A stretch of DNA of 64,000 nt, taken from assembly GCA_015680685.1 (NCBI GenBank), contig MNCI01027496.1:443953-507952 (forward strand), written 5' to 3'. Below, in pieces: positions 1 to 11,589 of this stretch (the stretch's first letter is position 1; the number at the start of each line of letters is the position of its first letter). The DNA comes from Gnetum montanum (taxonomy: Eukaryota > Streptophyta > Gnetopsida > Gnetales > Gnetaceae). The notes beneath the pieces are model-generated. The model was not told the origin of the DNA. It made no database searches and was given only the letters and a program-made list of their open reading frames with translations. The translations under genes were made by a program, and so were the position numbers.

Positions 1-2362
1 AAATGCCATTTGGCTTGTGCAATGCTCTCGCCAAGTTTCAACGTTTAGTTCTAAGCATATTTCAACAGCAGATAGGGAATGGAGTAGAAGTCTTTATGGA
101 CGACTTCTCCACTTATGGGACAAGCTTTGATCAAGCCCTAGACCGATTGGAGCAAGTACTGAAATGATGCGTTAAAACAAAACTAAAGCTCAACTGGCAG
201 AAAAGCCATTTGATGGTTCAAGAGGGCGTAGTACTGGGGCATAAGATTTCACAGTTAGGAATAGAGGTAGAGCTAGAAAAAGTTAAAGTCATCCAATGAA
301 TTAACCGATAACCAAAAATTNGTAGAGCCAGAAAAAGTTAAAGTCATCCAATGAATTAACCGATAACCAAAAATTGTCAAAGACATTCGGTCATTCCTTG
401 GACACATTGGCTACTATAGGAGATTCATTGAAAACTTCTCCAAGATTGCCAAACCATTGGTAGAATTAACGAAAAAGGATGCACCATTCAAATGGACCAG
501 GGAATGTGAACAAGCATTCCAAACTCTAAAACAAAGGCTTGTGGAAACTCCTATTCTACAAGCCCCTGACTAGTCTAGGCCATTCCATATAATGACCGAC
601 GCATCCAATTATGACTTAGGAGCTGTACTAACACAGTTAGATGAACAAAAATGCCCTTATTACATTCATTGTGCAAGTAAGAGTATTGCTGGTGCACAAC
701 TCAACTACACGACTACAGAAAAGGAATTAATGACTATAGTGTTTGCGTTGGACAAATTTAGGCACTATGTGTTAGGCTACAAAGTGTATATTCATATAGA
801 TCATATTGCAATTAGGTTCCTCATGAACAAGCCAATGGTTAGCCCTCGTATTATACGTTGATTGGTAATCCTTCAGGAGTTCGATCTAACAATTGTAGAC
901 CAAAAGGGCACCGAGAACGTAGTTGCAGATCACTTATCTCAGTTGCACTAGGATAGCAAAGAGGATGAATATGCTATATCTGATCATTTTCTTGATGAAA
1001 CCTCTTTGCCGGTGTAGTGAATAACTAACCCATGGACATGAATTGGTATAGCAGCATTCTCACTTATCTCCTTTCCCAACAAACATCGCAGGGGTTGGAC
1101 TTTAGGAAGAAGCAACATTTTCTTCACAAAACCAAGGACTTCATGGAGATTAGAGGATAACTTTATACAAAGTCTATCCTGACAGCTTGGTTCGATGGTG
1201 TGTACCTGATGTGGACCAACTAAGAGTTCTCCAGGATGCTCATGAGGGTCCTTGTGGGGGTCACTATGCAGGGAGACGAACGACTATCAAGATCCTGCTT
1301 GCAGAATATTATTGGCCAACACTATTTCAGGACGCCCATCATTTTGTCCAATCCTATGAGTGTTGTCAACGTGATGGTGGAATGACTGCTAGAATGGAGG
1401 GTCCACAACTATGGATTCAACCTTTGGAACCCTTCAACATCTAGGGAATAGACTTCATGGGGCCCATTACACCAATGTCCAATGGAAAAGCATATATCAT
1501 TATTGCTATTGACTATCTAACAAAATGGGCCGAAGCAGCTGCTGTAATAGATTGCACATCGTCTACAGCTACACGATTTGTACAACAACAAGTCATTAAT
1601 AGGTTTGGTGTACCGCGTGCACTTATCTCGGATAACGGAATACATTTCAAGGATGCAACCTTTTGAAAATTGATGCAATGCTTAGGGGTTGAACATAAAT
1701 TGACTACCCCTTATCCCCCCCAAGCTAATGGCCAAGCCGAGGTCATGAATCAGGAGATCACTAGAATATTAACAAGGACAATTAGCAAATATAGGCGAGA
1801 TTGGAGCACTAAACTGAATATTCCTCTTTGGGCATACCGCTCCACTTGGAAACTCCCTACAGGTTACTCTCCCTATGAGTTAGTGTACGGGAAACTCCCA
1901 AAGCTTTCAATTCAAACTGAGCTTTGTACACTGTCCATGGCATGCGATCTCCACCTTAACCTTGATCTAGCACAAAAACAAAGATTGAAAACTTTAAATA
2001 TGCAAGACAAGAATCGATTGGTTACCCAATCATCAAACGAGATACACAAGGCACATAATAAACAACGTAATGACTTAAGAATTTGAAAGGTTAGGTACAA
2101 ACCAAGAGATAAGGTTCTTTATTGGAACCCCACACATGTACCACAATGCACGAAATTTCAAACATTGTGGGAAGGACCTTACATTATTCATACAACCTTT
2201 CCCTTAGGAGCCATGACAATATACAAGCCTGAAAGGCCTGATAAGAGATTAATGGTCAATGCACAACAAAGAAAACCTTTCCATGAAATAAGAACAACCA
2301 GTGCAAATTACACCTCTAATAGTAGACGACCACGCTTGTTATTTTGGATCTCTCCCTCCTAA
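1..2362 (+). pseudogene. Element A pol remnant: RT C-terminus, RNase H, integrase
   Basis: Decayed polyprotein. The RT catalytic motif FMDD is intact at 93-104, followed by the thumb region with LGHKIS. RNase H begins around 592 with MTDASNYDLGA. The integrase zinc-binding region (HEGPCGGHY, then CCQRDGGM) lies at about 1240-1390. The integrase DDE residues are all present: D 1451-1453, D 1631-1633, E 1739-1741. The frame is broken by stops that replace residues conserved in sister copies, for example Trp to TAG at 1443 (the residue before GIDFMGP) and Arg to TGA near 1665. A 54-bp duplication around the N at 321 also disrupts the reading frame and may be an assembly artefact. Not translatable as it stands. 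Confidence 0.9.
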
Positions 2363-4313
2363 TTCAGTCATGGGGGAGATGGCCACCTATGCTGATCATT
2401 TGAGGCCCTCAGTTTCTTTTAAGTTTTTGTTTTACGCAGTTTTTGTTTTACACATTTTTGTTTTCCACTTTTTTGTTTTGCACTTTTTTGTTTTACAAAT
2501 TTCTTTAACTTTTCTATTTTTTATTTTACAACATCATTTATACTTTTTATTTTGTTTGTGTGTATGTGTGTGTCTTATCCATTTTGTTAAGTTCATCACC
2601 CAATAAGTGCTCTTAATGATGGCATGAACAGTTTCTATTGATTGCTAATGTTTGTTTTTTACCTTTAAGTTATGTTGTTGATACTAAGGTATGGTTCTTT
2701 TGATATAGAAGGCAATGAGTTCACTTCATCCATACATCCATAAATTTCTATGGTCTCTCTTGGCTTGGAATTGTACAGTCCCTTTCTCAATAATAAGAAC
2801 TATAACGAATTGGTGACTGGGCATTTCTCAAACTAAGGAAGGACTCAAGGATTTAAAAGGGTGTGACTTCAAGGGAACTTGATGCATTTGTGTTGGCCAT
2901 TCTCTTGGGTGCTTGGATGTTTTCTTCTTGAGTTTTCTTACCGTTTTGACGTTGCCACATTATCGGGAAGTTGAGCAAATAAAAATAACAAAGTCTTTGC
3001 ATGGTGTGGTTCTCACGTATAAACACAAAAATAAAATAAAATAATGAGAATTCAAAGCACACCCCTTAGACAAAATAACATTCGGGCTACAAGCACTGGT
3101 TATGGAACTAAAATAAAAATGTTCCTTCTAACTAAAGCCCTTCCTTGCTTCCTATCTCCTCTTTCGCTTCGTCGGGATGTTGGTGACTCTTTGGTGGAAG
3201 CATTCTTGTTACTTCAAGTGGATGGTTTAGCCAAATGCATTAATGCAAAGTCACTGGATGTGGTTTGGTGAGGCCAGACTTGGAATGGGATCTACTAAGT
3301 CACATTAATCATTAAATACACAAGGGGCGGTACACCACCTTGTTCTTGGGATTCCATTCCACTTCCTTCTCTCCATCCTTCTCTCTATTGTTCACCTTAT
3401 TGCTGGCTGTATCAGTAGTCTATATTTGGTTGATGCATTGTTTTCTTTTTGGTAAATTCTTGTGGTTAAGAATTTCACTTTTGTTTTGAAGTGACATTTC
3501 CAAAGCCTACGGACTCTTTAAATGTGGGAATGTCAGGGCATTCAGGGCATGAGCCTACTTTGGGGAGGACCCACTAGCATTCCTCTTTGGTACATCAGTT
3601 AATTTCTTTCCCTTAAACATTTTTGAATCAGCTTTATTTGTTTCTTTCCATCTTGACATCCATTTCATCGATGTTACAGTTGTCTCTTTTTCTCCATCTT
3701 TCTTATTCCTTTTCTCTCTTCATTTTATCACTACCGAAGGTTCACTCTTAGTCATGGGGGTCTTGACCCAATTTTTTCAATTTTCTCCTAACCCCTACAC
3801 CTTCGGTGGTCACCATTATTATATCTCCAGAGTCTACATCAGCCATACCACAACTCAGCCAATGAACCTTTCACTGAAGCAAGGTATCAACTGCATTGTG
3901 ATTCATTTACCATTGCTAATATAAGACTGTGTTGTGTGTGCAGATGGCAATCATACAACAACGGATTGGACCTAGAGGGAACACTTGGAATGGATCGATG
4001 CTGAAGCAGTTATGCAAGGACAAGATGGATGGCGTGTTTATGGATAGATAACGAAAGGCATAATCTTGGCATTGGCAGCAGTAGACTTCTTCTCTTTTCT
4101 CTCTTCTCTCTCAACTGCCAAATAAGGCCTGATGTCAAATGTATAAAGTGTTCACTCTTGTTGTCGTGAACACTAGTTTTGTCATGTTCTATAATGATGA
4201 TCCATTTACATATCATCCCATTCACCATTAGTTCCATTCAAGTCAATAATCTCATACCTTCCCAATATTTTGTAAGGAACTCAAGGACAAGTTTTTATTC
4301 AGTCATGGGGGTA
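2363..4313 (+). other. Element A 3' internal non-coding region and polypurine tract
   Basis: About 1.95 kb between pol and the 3' LTR. It opens with a T-rich ladder of TTTTTGTTTTACAC-like units (about 2413-2500). The rest has no long ORF and no env-like protein that I can see. The same stretch recurs in B, C and D, so it is a stable part of the family. It ends with the G-rich run ATGGGGGTA (4305-4313) directly before the LTR, the likely plus-strand primer. Confidence 0.75.
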
Positions 4314-5143
4314 TGATGGGACGCGATATTGCTTGGGCCATGATATCGCGTACACGATATTGTATACGCAATATTGCGGAGTTTCTTGCGATATCACGTA
4401 TGCGATATCGCAGTCCGCCACCATTTCTATAAATAAGAGGCAGATTTCCCTTGTTTTTCCATCTAGATATAGACCTTAGCCAAACTCTTGCAATTTTTTC
4501 ATTTTAGAGTTAAAGTAATTTCCATGTGCCCGCAGTAGGAGTCCCAAAGTGAACAGATCTTTATTCAAGCAAATATTGTACCTGAGCATAAGTTTGTGTA
4601 CGGAAATAAAGATGAACTTTTGGATAAACCTTGCAGTGCATGGAATAAGCTAATTAGGACTCTAATTATCGATAATTTTTTAAATGCTTTATTAGTTAAT
4701 TAATCTCTCTCAACCCTCAACACTTCTAGTTAAGTGCATCAGTACGACTGCTTTGAGCATGTGCGTTATGCTTGGTAATCCCAGTAGCGAATAGCGTTTG
4801 GTAATCCTAGAAGGTTGCATTGGTTCAGGGTGTGAACAGCAAGTGGAAATGGATATTGATGCTAGGCATTAGAACTTAGTTAGTTAAAGTTAGTTACTTA
4901 GTCTCTTCACCCTTTCCCTCATTAGCATAGGCGATAAAACATAAAAGACATAAAAATCATATACCTTAGACTTACTTAACCATACAACCATGACAAATAC
5001 AAGTAAGTCTGGGAAGATAATGAATGATTAACCTTAGGTGTTCCATAAGGCGTGTAGGCACTTAGTCTGCAGAGTTCGACCAGATCGCGCGTGTAACGCT
5101 CGTATTCGTATGGTTGAGTGTAGGGGTATCTCGCCACTCATCA
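4314..5143 (+). repeat. Element A 3' LTR
   Basis: 830 bp, TGATG...CATCA termini. U3 (about 4314-4415) is an array of ATATCGC/GCGATAT palindromic words. A TATA box, TATAAATA, is at 4428-4435. AATAAA lies near 4603 within R. The rest (R-U5) aligns by eye with the LTRs of B and D. The boundary is fixed by the G-run on the left and loss of similarity to sister LTRs after 5143. Confidence 0.9.
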
Positions 5144-5295
5144 CTTGGTTTGAGATATCTTAACATGTGATCAAATGTGATAATTTAACAAGTCTATTTT
5201 TGGGAGCAAAACTTTTTTTATGGATTTGGCATGTTTGGAGGGTATGAAGGAAGAACTTGGCAATCAAAGTTAGAGATTCCAATAAGAGAAAAACA

Positions 5296-6315
5296 ATGGA
5301 TTATCATCTTAATCATATTATGAATGAATGCAAAACTATTATAGATGTTGTTGTGGAAATAGACAAATTTATTGATAGGTTTCAAGAGAACTTAGAATTC
5401 ATTAAATACTTAAAATAATAGTGGTTAAATGGAGACAAATTTAGTGAGTTTTTATTCTTTGGTATCATTTTATAGAATTTCGTATTCACACTCATATAGT
5501 CTTTGCCCACTTGTTCATTGCTTATTTTTATCTTTAAACTTTTATTTCTAGAGATGTGGGAAAAAGCATTCTGTGATGTTCCCCATGCACAACAACACAC
5601 AAATAATGCTATCGAGTCATACCGTGGATTTTTAAAGGCTAAATTTTTAAGAGATATAAGAAATAGAAAATACTAAAGGATTGATTAGCTTATATGGAGC
5701 TTGACAAAGGTATAGCTATATTATTGGCATAATTTAAGAATTAAAGCTGCAAGATATTTCATAAATAAGAAAGACAGAGAATTCAAGAAGTCTTGGGAAA
5801 AGGCTTTACAAATATTTGATGTTGAATATGTCCAAGTCATGCAAAAGGAAGATGAATATGGTGTGTGAAGTTAGAATAGTTTGATGCCAAATACTTGGTA
5901 CAAGGTTTCAAAGGTGTTTTCTTTTAGTATATCTTGTAAGTGTAAATGGTTTTGCCTAGGTCATTTTGTTAAGTACTTAATGAAAGTTCTTATTAGGGTC
6001 AAGTGTTTCACTAATGCATTCAAGTTCTTCTTCCAAGATGAGTTTTATGATTCACATGTTCCTGTGGAACTAAATTCATTCCAGCCACATCAATTCCCTA
6101 GCTAGGAAGATGCTTTAGAACTTGGAATGACACAAAAGACATTGGGGTCAACTAGCTGGAGGTTTGTAACAAATGAGGTAGACATGGAGGAGAATACAAA
6201 TCAAGATATAGAGGTGGACATAGGCAAAGAAAATGCAAAGTGGAAGATTAAAATTCTTAAGCTCAAAAAAAAAATTGATAAAATTCACAAGGAAATTACC
6301 TACAGACAAGGATAG
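5296..6315 (+). pseudogene. Decayed MULE-type transposase with SWIM-like zinc finger
   Basis: Frame 1 is coding-like through several blocks: 5296-5424, a possible intron to about 5552 (ends TTTCTAG), then 5554-6315. The second block reads VPHAQQHTNNAIESYRGFLK, the helical region typical of plant MULE transposases before the SWIM finger. Then follow NTWYKVSKVF and a SWIM-like CKCKWFCLGHFVKYLMKV (5935-5988). Compared with the CxCxW..GxxCKHxxKV pattern the second Cys is Val and the His is Tyr, so the metal site is broken. In-frame stops sit at about 5865, 5871 and 6103. The tail after 6127 is Lys/Glu rich and coiled-coil-like. The N-terminal catalytic domain is not visible. A SWIM/FAR1-type host gene fragment is an alternative. 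Confidence 0.65.
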
Positions 6316-9300
6316 TATTTTAGAAATATAAAAACATGTGAAATTATTGAAATCAAATTTCGTATTTTCATGTAACATTGATGAATTGGTAAATGAAAAA
6401 AGATTGTCTAGTTGGAATTGTCCTACCAAACATACTGCCCAAAAGCTTTCAAATCCTAACTGTGCAAGAAAAATTTTCATTGAGGGTGAGGATACTATTT
6501 CTTTTCTTTTCTATGGTTATTAACATAGTTTACATTATGTTCTTTGTATTTTAATCAGTTTCATTTTGCTTGTAGATTGGAGTGTAGATGACCAAGAGAA
6601 TCAAGAATAGTCCTCTGATATTGTATCTACCCTGAGTGAGTAGCTCATTTGATGACATTTTTATCAATGTATTTTTTGTTTTACAACCTTGGAAAGCAAA
6701 CTATGATTAGAGGATACTATGTACTTGTTTTTGATTACTTGACAACATGTTTGTCACTCTGTTTTGTTGGATAAAACTATCCTTTATATTAATTAATTAG
6801 GTGTTGCAAGGCTATGTGTTGGACATGTGTTACCTAAATGTACATTATTAATTATGTTTTAGACAATGATTCTTATATATCATGTTTGCTTTTTTTTATC
6901 AGTACTACCAAGAATACTTCACTTTTTAAGAACTACAAGAACATGCAGTTTGCATGTTCCTGCAATATTTTAAAGATAACATGCATGAACATGCTTCTTT
7001 CCAGAATACTTCTTTTTTTTAAGAGCTATGACATTATGTGTTTTGCATGTACCTGCAATTTCTTGGATAACATGTGTATAGCTACTTCTTGCAAGAATAT
7101 CACTTTTTTTAAAAAAACAACTACGAGAACATGCGATTCACATGCACCCACAGTTTTATTAACATTACATGTGAGAACATGTGTCACGTAGTATTTTGCA
7201 TAATTTTATTTTATTTTTGTATGCGACTAGCTCTTACTTCACAAAATTATTTTGCGAGGTCATGCAATGCACATATCTTCGCACTTTAATTTTTTTTATA
7301 GAAACCAATGTAACATAGTGTGCTTGAATGTGAGTGGCACTTTCCAAGTTTAGATTGCAAGTAGCAATTAAGACTGCAAGTTGCATATTTTTAAGAAGTG
7401 TGACATTCATAATTTTTCATGCATCTTGCAACATACATATAAAATAATGAGTAGCAATTAAATAGTGCAAGACACATTTTTCAACATAAACTACAAGATG
7501 CAAATTAATGTGTGACTCATATATTATGAGAAATGTGAGTTGTAGGACCTCGCATCATAGGGTAAAAGGTAAAAATAAATAAAATGAATTATCTAGGCTA
7601 TAATTTTCATTTTTACTTTAGCATTTTCACTTTCACTCACTCATAGCAGAGATTTAGCGAGAAGTAGCATCATAGAAGGCTGTAGAGTAGAGCTCTAAGG
7701 CAGTAGTAGAGGATTTCATATCAAAGAATTAGATTTCAGACATTGAAGCAACAACGAGTAGAAGGGTATGTTAAACCACACCACAACTCTCAATTTTCTA
7801 AATTTTTTCCTCATGTTAGGGTTAGCAATGGCAGTCTGCAATTTTATTAAATAGGAGAATTCTACTTAGGATATGATTTTCTCTTTAAGGGATTTTGTGA
7901 TTTCAAAAAGTTTGCTGACAAAGCATTGCCCTTATCTTATTGAATCCAAAAACTAAGGTTTTATAGCTTGTGTTTCTTCCTTTTATTTTAATTTGAAATG
8001 TGGTGCACTTTTTGTCAGCTTTGTAAAGTTAGCATCTAGTGGGCAATGGCTATAGCAAATGAAACAATGTAAAGTGCAGAAAATGTTTTGTTGGCAAAAT
8101 AAGTTCAAAATAACTTGAAAGCAATTAAATACAATTTTAGGATGTTACTTTACTGGGAGGCTTTGTACATGGAGATTCGTTAAGAAAAATTTTATAGAAT
8201 TGATTTTCATGAGGGCAAAAGAATTATCCCAGGAGAACACACTATAGTCTATTTGAATAAATTTAATTTCCAAAGCATGTTGTTCTATAGGATTCTTTGA
8301 ACATTCTTGGAACTTTTTTTAAGATTTTATCTCTTCTATGTAGTTTGAAAAGATTTTTTGTCAATGCCATAAATCAACTTTCGAATTTGTTATTTTTATC
8401 TTTAAAGCATGGTGCCATAGAGGAAAAAGGTGAATAATATTATAGTTTACCAATACTAGAACATCCAACAAAAATTGAAAAATCAAGTAGTTTAACACTA
8501 CATTAGCTTCAATTATTTCAAATTCTTTAGCTTTAGGGAATTTTCTCAATAGCCTTAAAACCATTGAGGATTCTAAATACATGGCATAAGCATTCCAAGA
8601 TATCATTACGAAAAAAATGTGGATGCATCTTGTTGAATGTTTCCTAGCTTATCATCTATTATATTAAATGCCAGTTTTTAAGTGGGACCAACAACATAGA
8701 ATTATCATTTAAGTAAAGGTTTATCTCATGAGCAAGGGTGTTGGTTTGAAACTCCTAAAAATCCCAACTACCAAGCCATGGAAATCATCTAGCGAAGCAA
8801 TCATTTCTTGTAATCCTTTATGTCATAAGAATCAAATATCCTATCATTATAATTGATAAAAGTTCATGTAATCCTTTATGTCACAAGAATTGCATATCCT
8901 ATCATTATAATAGATAAAAGTTTCAACTTATAACTTTTCTCAGCTTATGACGTCTTACACATTGCTGAGCTTATTTGGCTATAGTTATTCAACATTGTAT
9001 ATTGCTGAGCCTCCTTTTGTTTTAATTTGAAATGTGGTAAATGGCTAGCTCTCAAATCATGAGGTTTGGGTTTGAAACTGGTAATATTGGAAAAGAGGTT
9101 AGGATTTTGTTCATCTATAACTCATCTCGAAACTACCCTAAACACAAGGAATACAAAGGTTTGTTAGGGGAATGCTAATATCCTATTTGTTGTTTATTAA
9201 ATTTCTTTAATATTACACTAGGAGTATGTGCTTGTTGGTTCAAAGAGTTTCCTTGAAATTATGGTTTGGGATGTTGATTTAAGATAATGGCTATTGGAAA

Positions 9301-9699
9301 TGAATTGGAATGGTTTATAGAAATCTAGTCATTGAATATTGCATTTATAGTGTGACATGAAAAGAGTAAGTATATCTATAATTAATTATCATTGTCCAAC
9401 AATGATTTGATTGTTAACATTTGAGTTGTAATATATTTCTGTGTTCTTAGAGAGGAGCATCATCACAACTAGATTCCAGGAGGAGATCTCGCAGACTGCA
9501 TGATGTACAAGAGAGGGCACAATCATAGGGTAGACATCCTGTAGGCTCTTAGGCTATTGGATAGAATGCTGCAAGAGAGCAGGAGTAGGAGACATATCAC
9601 CATGCATAGGAGACATTAGCATGGTAGGAGTGATAATGAAGGGAAGAGAAACTCAAATCAACCCCCTTGCAGAGTTCAAGAAACTTCAGCACCTTGATG
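6316..9699. other. AT-rich non-coding stretch with palindromic words
   Basis: No convincing gene. 6316-6660 may be the decayed tail of the MULE remnant. Between 6930 and 7560 the words GAACATGC..GCATG and CACATG recur, including a perfect inverted repeat GAACATGCA-gtt-TGCATGTTC at 6939-6959 and a near-palindrome CATGCGATTCACATG at 7130-7144. An 8840-8930 segment partly repeats 8800-8870 (both contain ATCCTATCATTATAAT). I see nothing else. Confidence 0.5.
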
Positions 9700-10881
9700 C
9701 AGCTCATTTGGCCTAAGATGCATAACAAGCTTGTTGAATGTTGTCTTGATTTCATCATCACTAGAGGTGCTAATTCCTATGAGGAGGAGGCCCATTAGTT
9801 ATATGTGGCACATCATCGAGGATCACTTGTCTTGAAGGTGGTCGAGATTGGTGACACTGCTTATACACTTATGGAGCATATCTTGGGGTAGGTGCTCAAT
9901 ATGGTAGTTAGTTCATAGAGAGAGTATTTTGTGACTAGCACCTCAGAGAAAAAAGCACAGTTGTTGAGCAAGATTTCCAAGGTGGAGATTGATAAGACAG
10001 GATGACCCTATAAGAACTTCAACCCACAATGGAGAGTTTTGATTAGGGCAATCCACACAAACCTCATGGCTATCATGCATCATACTTATGTGATGTCCTT
10101 TACCCTTATGGTTCTACTATATTTAGAGGGAAACTATTTATTGAACTATCCTCACATTATCATGAGGAGAATGGAGATCATCAGTAAAGATGTTGCTATA
10201 GTGCATTTTCTATCTTCTATGTCTACTCTTTTTAGGCATTGGCAAATCCCAAAATTGGATGAAAATGACAAAGAGGTCCAAGATTTTGGTGTGGACTAGA
10301 TGCCACATTTGGGGTGTGCATTCTATACCTAATGTATCCTTAGGACATGACTTAATGATTTCATTTGGCTCTTAGACCCACATGTCATAGGAGATGATGG
10401 GAAGGCTAATTGGTATTAATTTTATGGGCACAAAAAGGTGATGTAGGTTGCACCTATCATTCTTGGCTAGCAGCAATAGTAGTTTGTAGATGGTACAATG
10501 ATATTTACCTACTTAGAGGTAATGGAGGGTAGGTTAAAAGCCTACATGGATGTCATGCAATTGGAGATCAGTCACCATTTTGGATGAATGGACAAGAGGC
10601 TTAGCTACCTATTTGTCAATGTTCAATCATTAGGTAAATATTCGTTTGAGCATTTTTAGTAATTACATGTGTCTAGTTCAATGGCAATGAAGGATATTAC
10701 TAACCCCATGTTTGTTGAGATGACCACTCCACTCCATGAGTCAAAGTCTAGACCATCAAGAACAACTAGAATGGAGGAGCAACTAGTCACCAAGGTTGAT
10801 GATATTGTCATAGTGATAGATTTCATGCAAGATGATGCTCCAAACGAAGCTCAAGACAACATTACACTAGGATCAAGCTAG
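9700..10881 (+). pseudogene. Decayed coding frame of unknown family
   Basis: One frame (frame 1) stays protein-like for roughly 390 codons despite about ten stops, most of them TAG or TGA. Readable pieces include KMHNKLVECCLDFIITRGAN near 9720, FNPQWRVLIRAIHTNLMAIM near 10020-10080, and 10669-10881 (70 codons, acidic and Ser/Thr rich). The long open piece 10039-10299 holds a hydrophobic segment (YVMSFTLMVLLYLEGNYLL). An Arg-rich stretch (SQLDSRRRSRRLHD) lies upstream near 9460-9510 and could be an earlier exon. I do not recognise the family. It could be a second gene of the neighbouring MULE or a gag-like protein of another element; neither is shown. Confidence 0.4.
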
Positions 10882-11589
10882 ACAGTTGTGTCTTTGTAAA
10901 TGTATTCGGTCATAGTTATCTCTGACATTCCATTTTGATGATATTTATGTATTTACATGGTCTCTTACTGACACCCTTTTTAATTAATATCATGGTCTCT
11001 TACATTACAAAAAAGTATAAAAATTTCTTATAATGCTTATTACCTTCTTGAAAAAGTTCAAAGGAATTTTTATGGTGGATTTTCTATTATTTATTATAGT
11101 CATGTTACTTTAGATATCCTTGAAATGGTTGTTTTTGATGGTGTAAAGATAATATTTTTTGATTTCTTTTCTAAAGGAGTAATAGTCCTTGAATCATTAT
11201 TACTGTTGACTTGGGTAAATATTATTTAAATGTTACCTTGAAATATTTAGGGTAGTTTTTGGCAATTTTTACTTTTTATCAAACAAGTAACAAAAGTCTA
11301 GGCTATAGTTAGAGTCAAATAGAAGTTCTAAAACATTAGAAAATAGTGCTAGAAACATAAAACTTGCATTTATCTTGTTATTTTTAGTTTGTTCCCTGTA
11401 ATGCATTACAACACACATGTGCTTGTAGTTCAATTGAATAGTGCAACGACATGCGAATCGCATGACCACTTAGTCGATAATCGAAACTATGGTGGAAATG
11501 GTGCTAGGAACATGTGGCTCGCATTCTTCTTGTAGTTTGTAATTTATTCCATGTGATGCACTACAACATGTAGGTGCTCAAAGTTTGGA
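10882..11589. other. AT-rich non-coding stretch
   Basis: No gene seen. Contains the odd-length perfect palindrome CATGCGA-A-TCGCATG at 11450-11464 and related CATG-rich words just before the satellite begins. Confidence 0.5.

Larger units (their letters stand above)
1..5143 (+). mobile_element. Element A: 5'-truncated Athila-like Ty3/gypsy retrotransposon
   Basis: The element enters from the left window edge inside reverse transcriptase and runs through RNase H, integrase, a ~1.95-kb non-coding tail and a 3' LTR ending ...CTCATCA at 5143. The domain order RT-RNase H-integrase is that of Ty3/gypsy. The style of the RT and integrase motifs and the tRNA-Asp-like primer site of sister copies point to the Athila/Tat branch (inference). 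The 5-bp right flank is CTTGG (5144-5148); the matching left duplication would lie outside the window. Confidence 0.9.

Noticed and set aside
2301-2606. Possible env-like ORF after pol in element A
   Set aside because: The peptide is low-complexity Phe/Leu from a T-rich ladder and is not conserved as an ORF in B, C or D.
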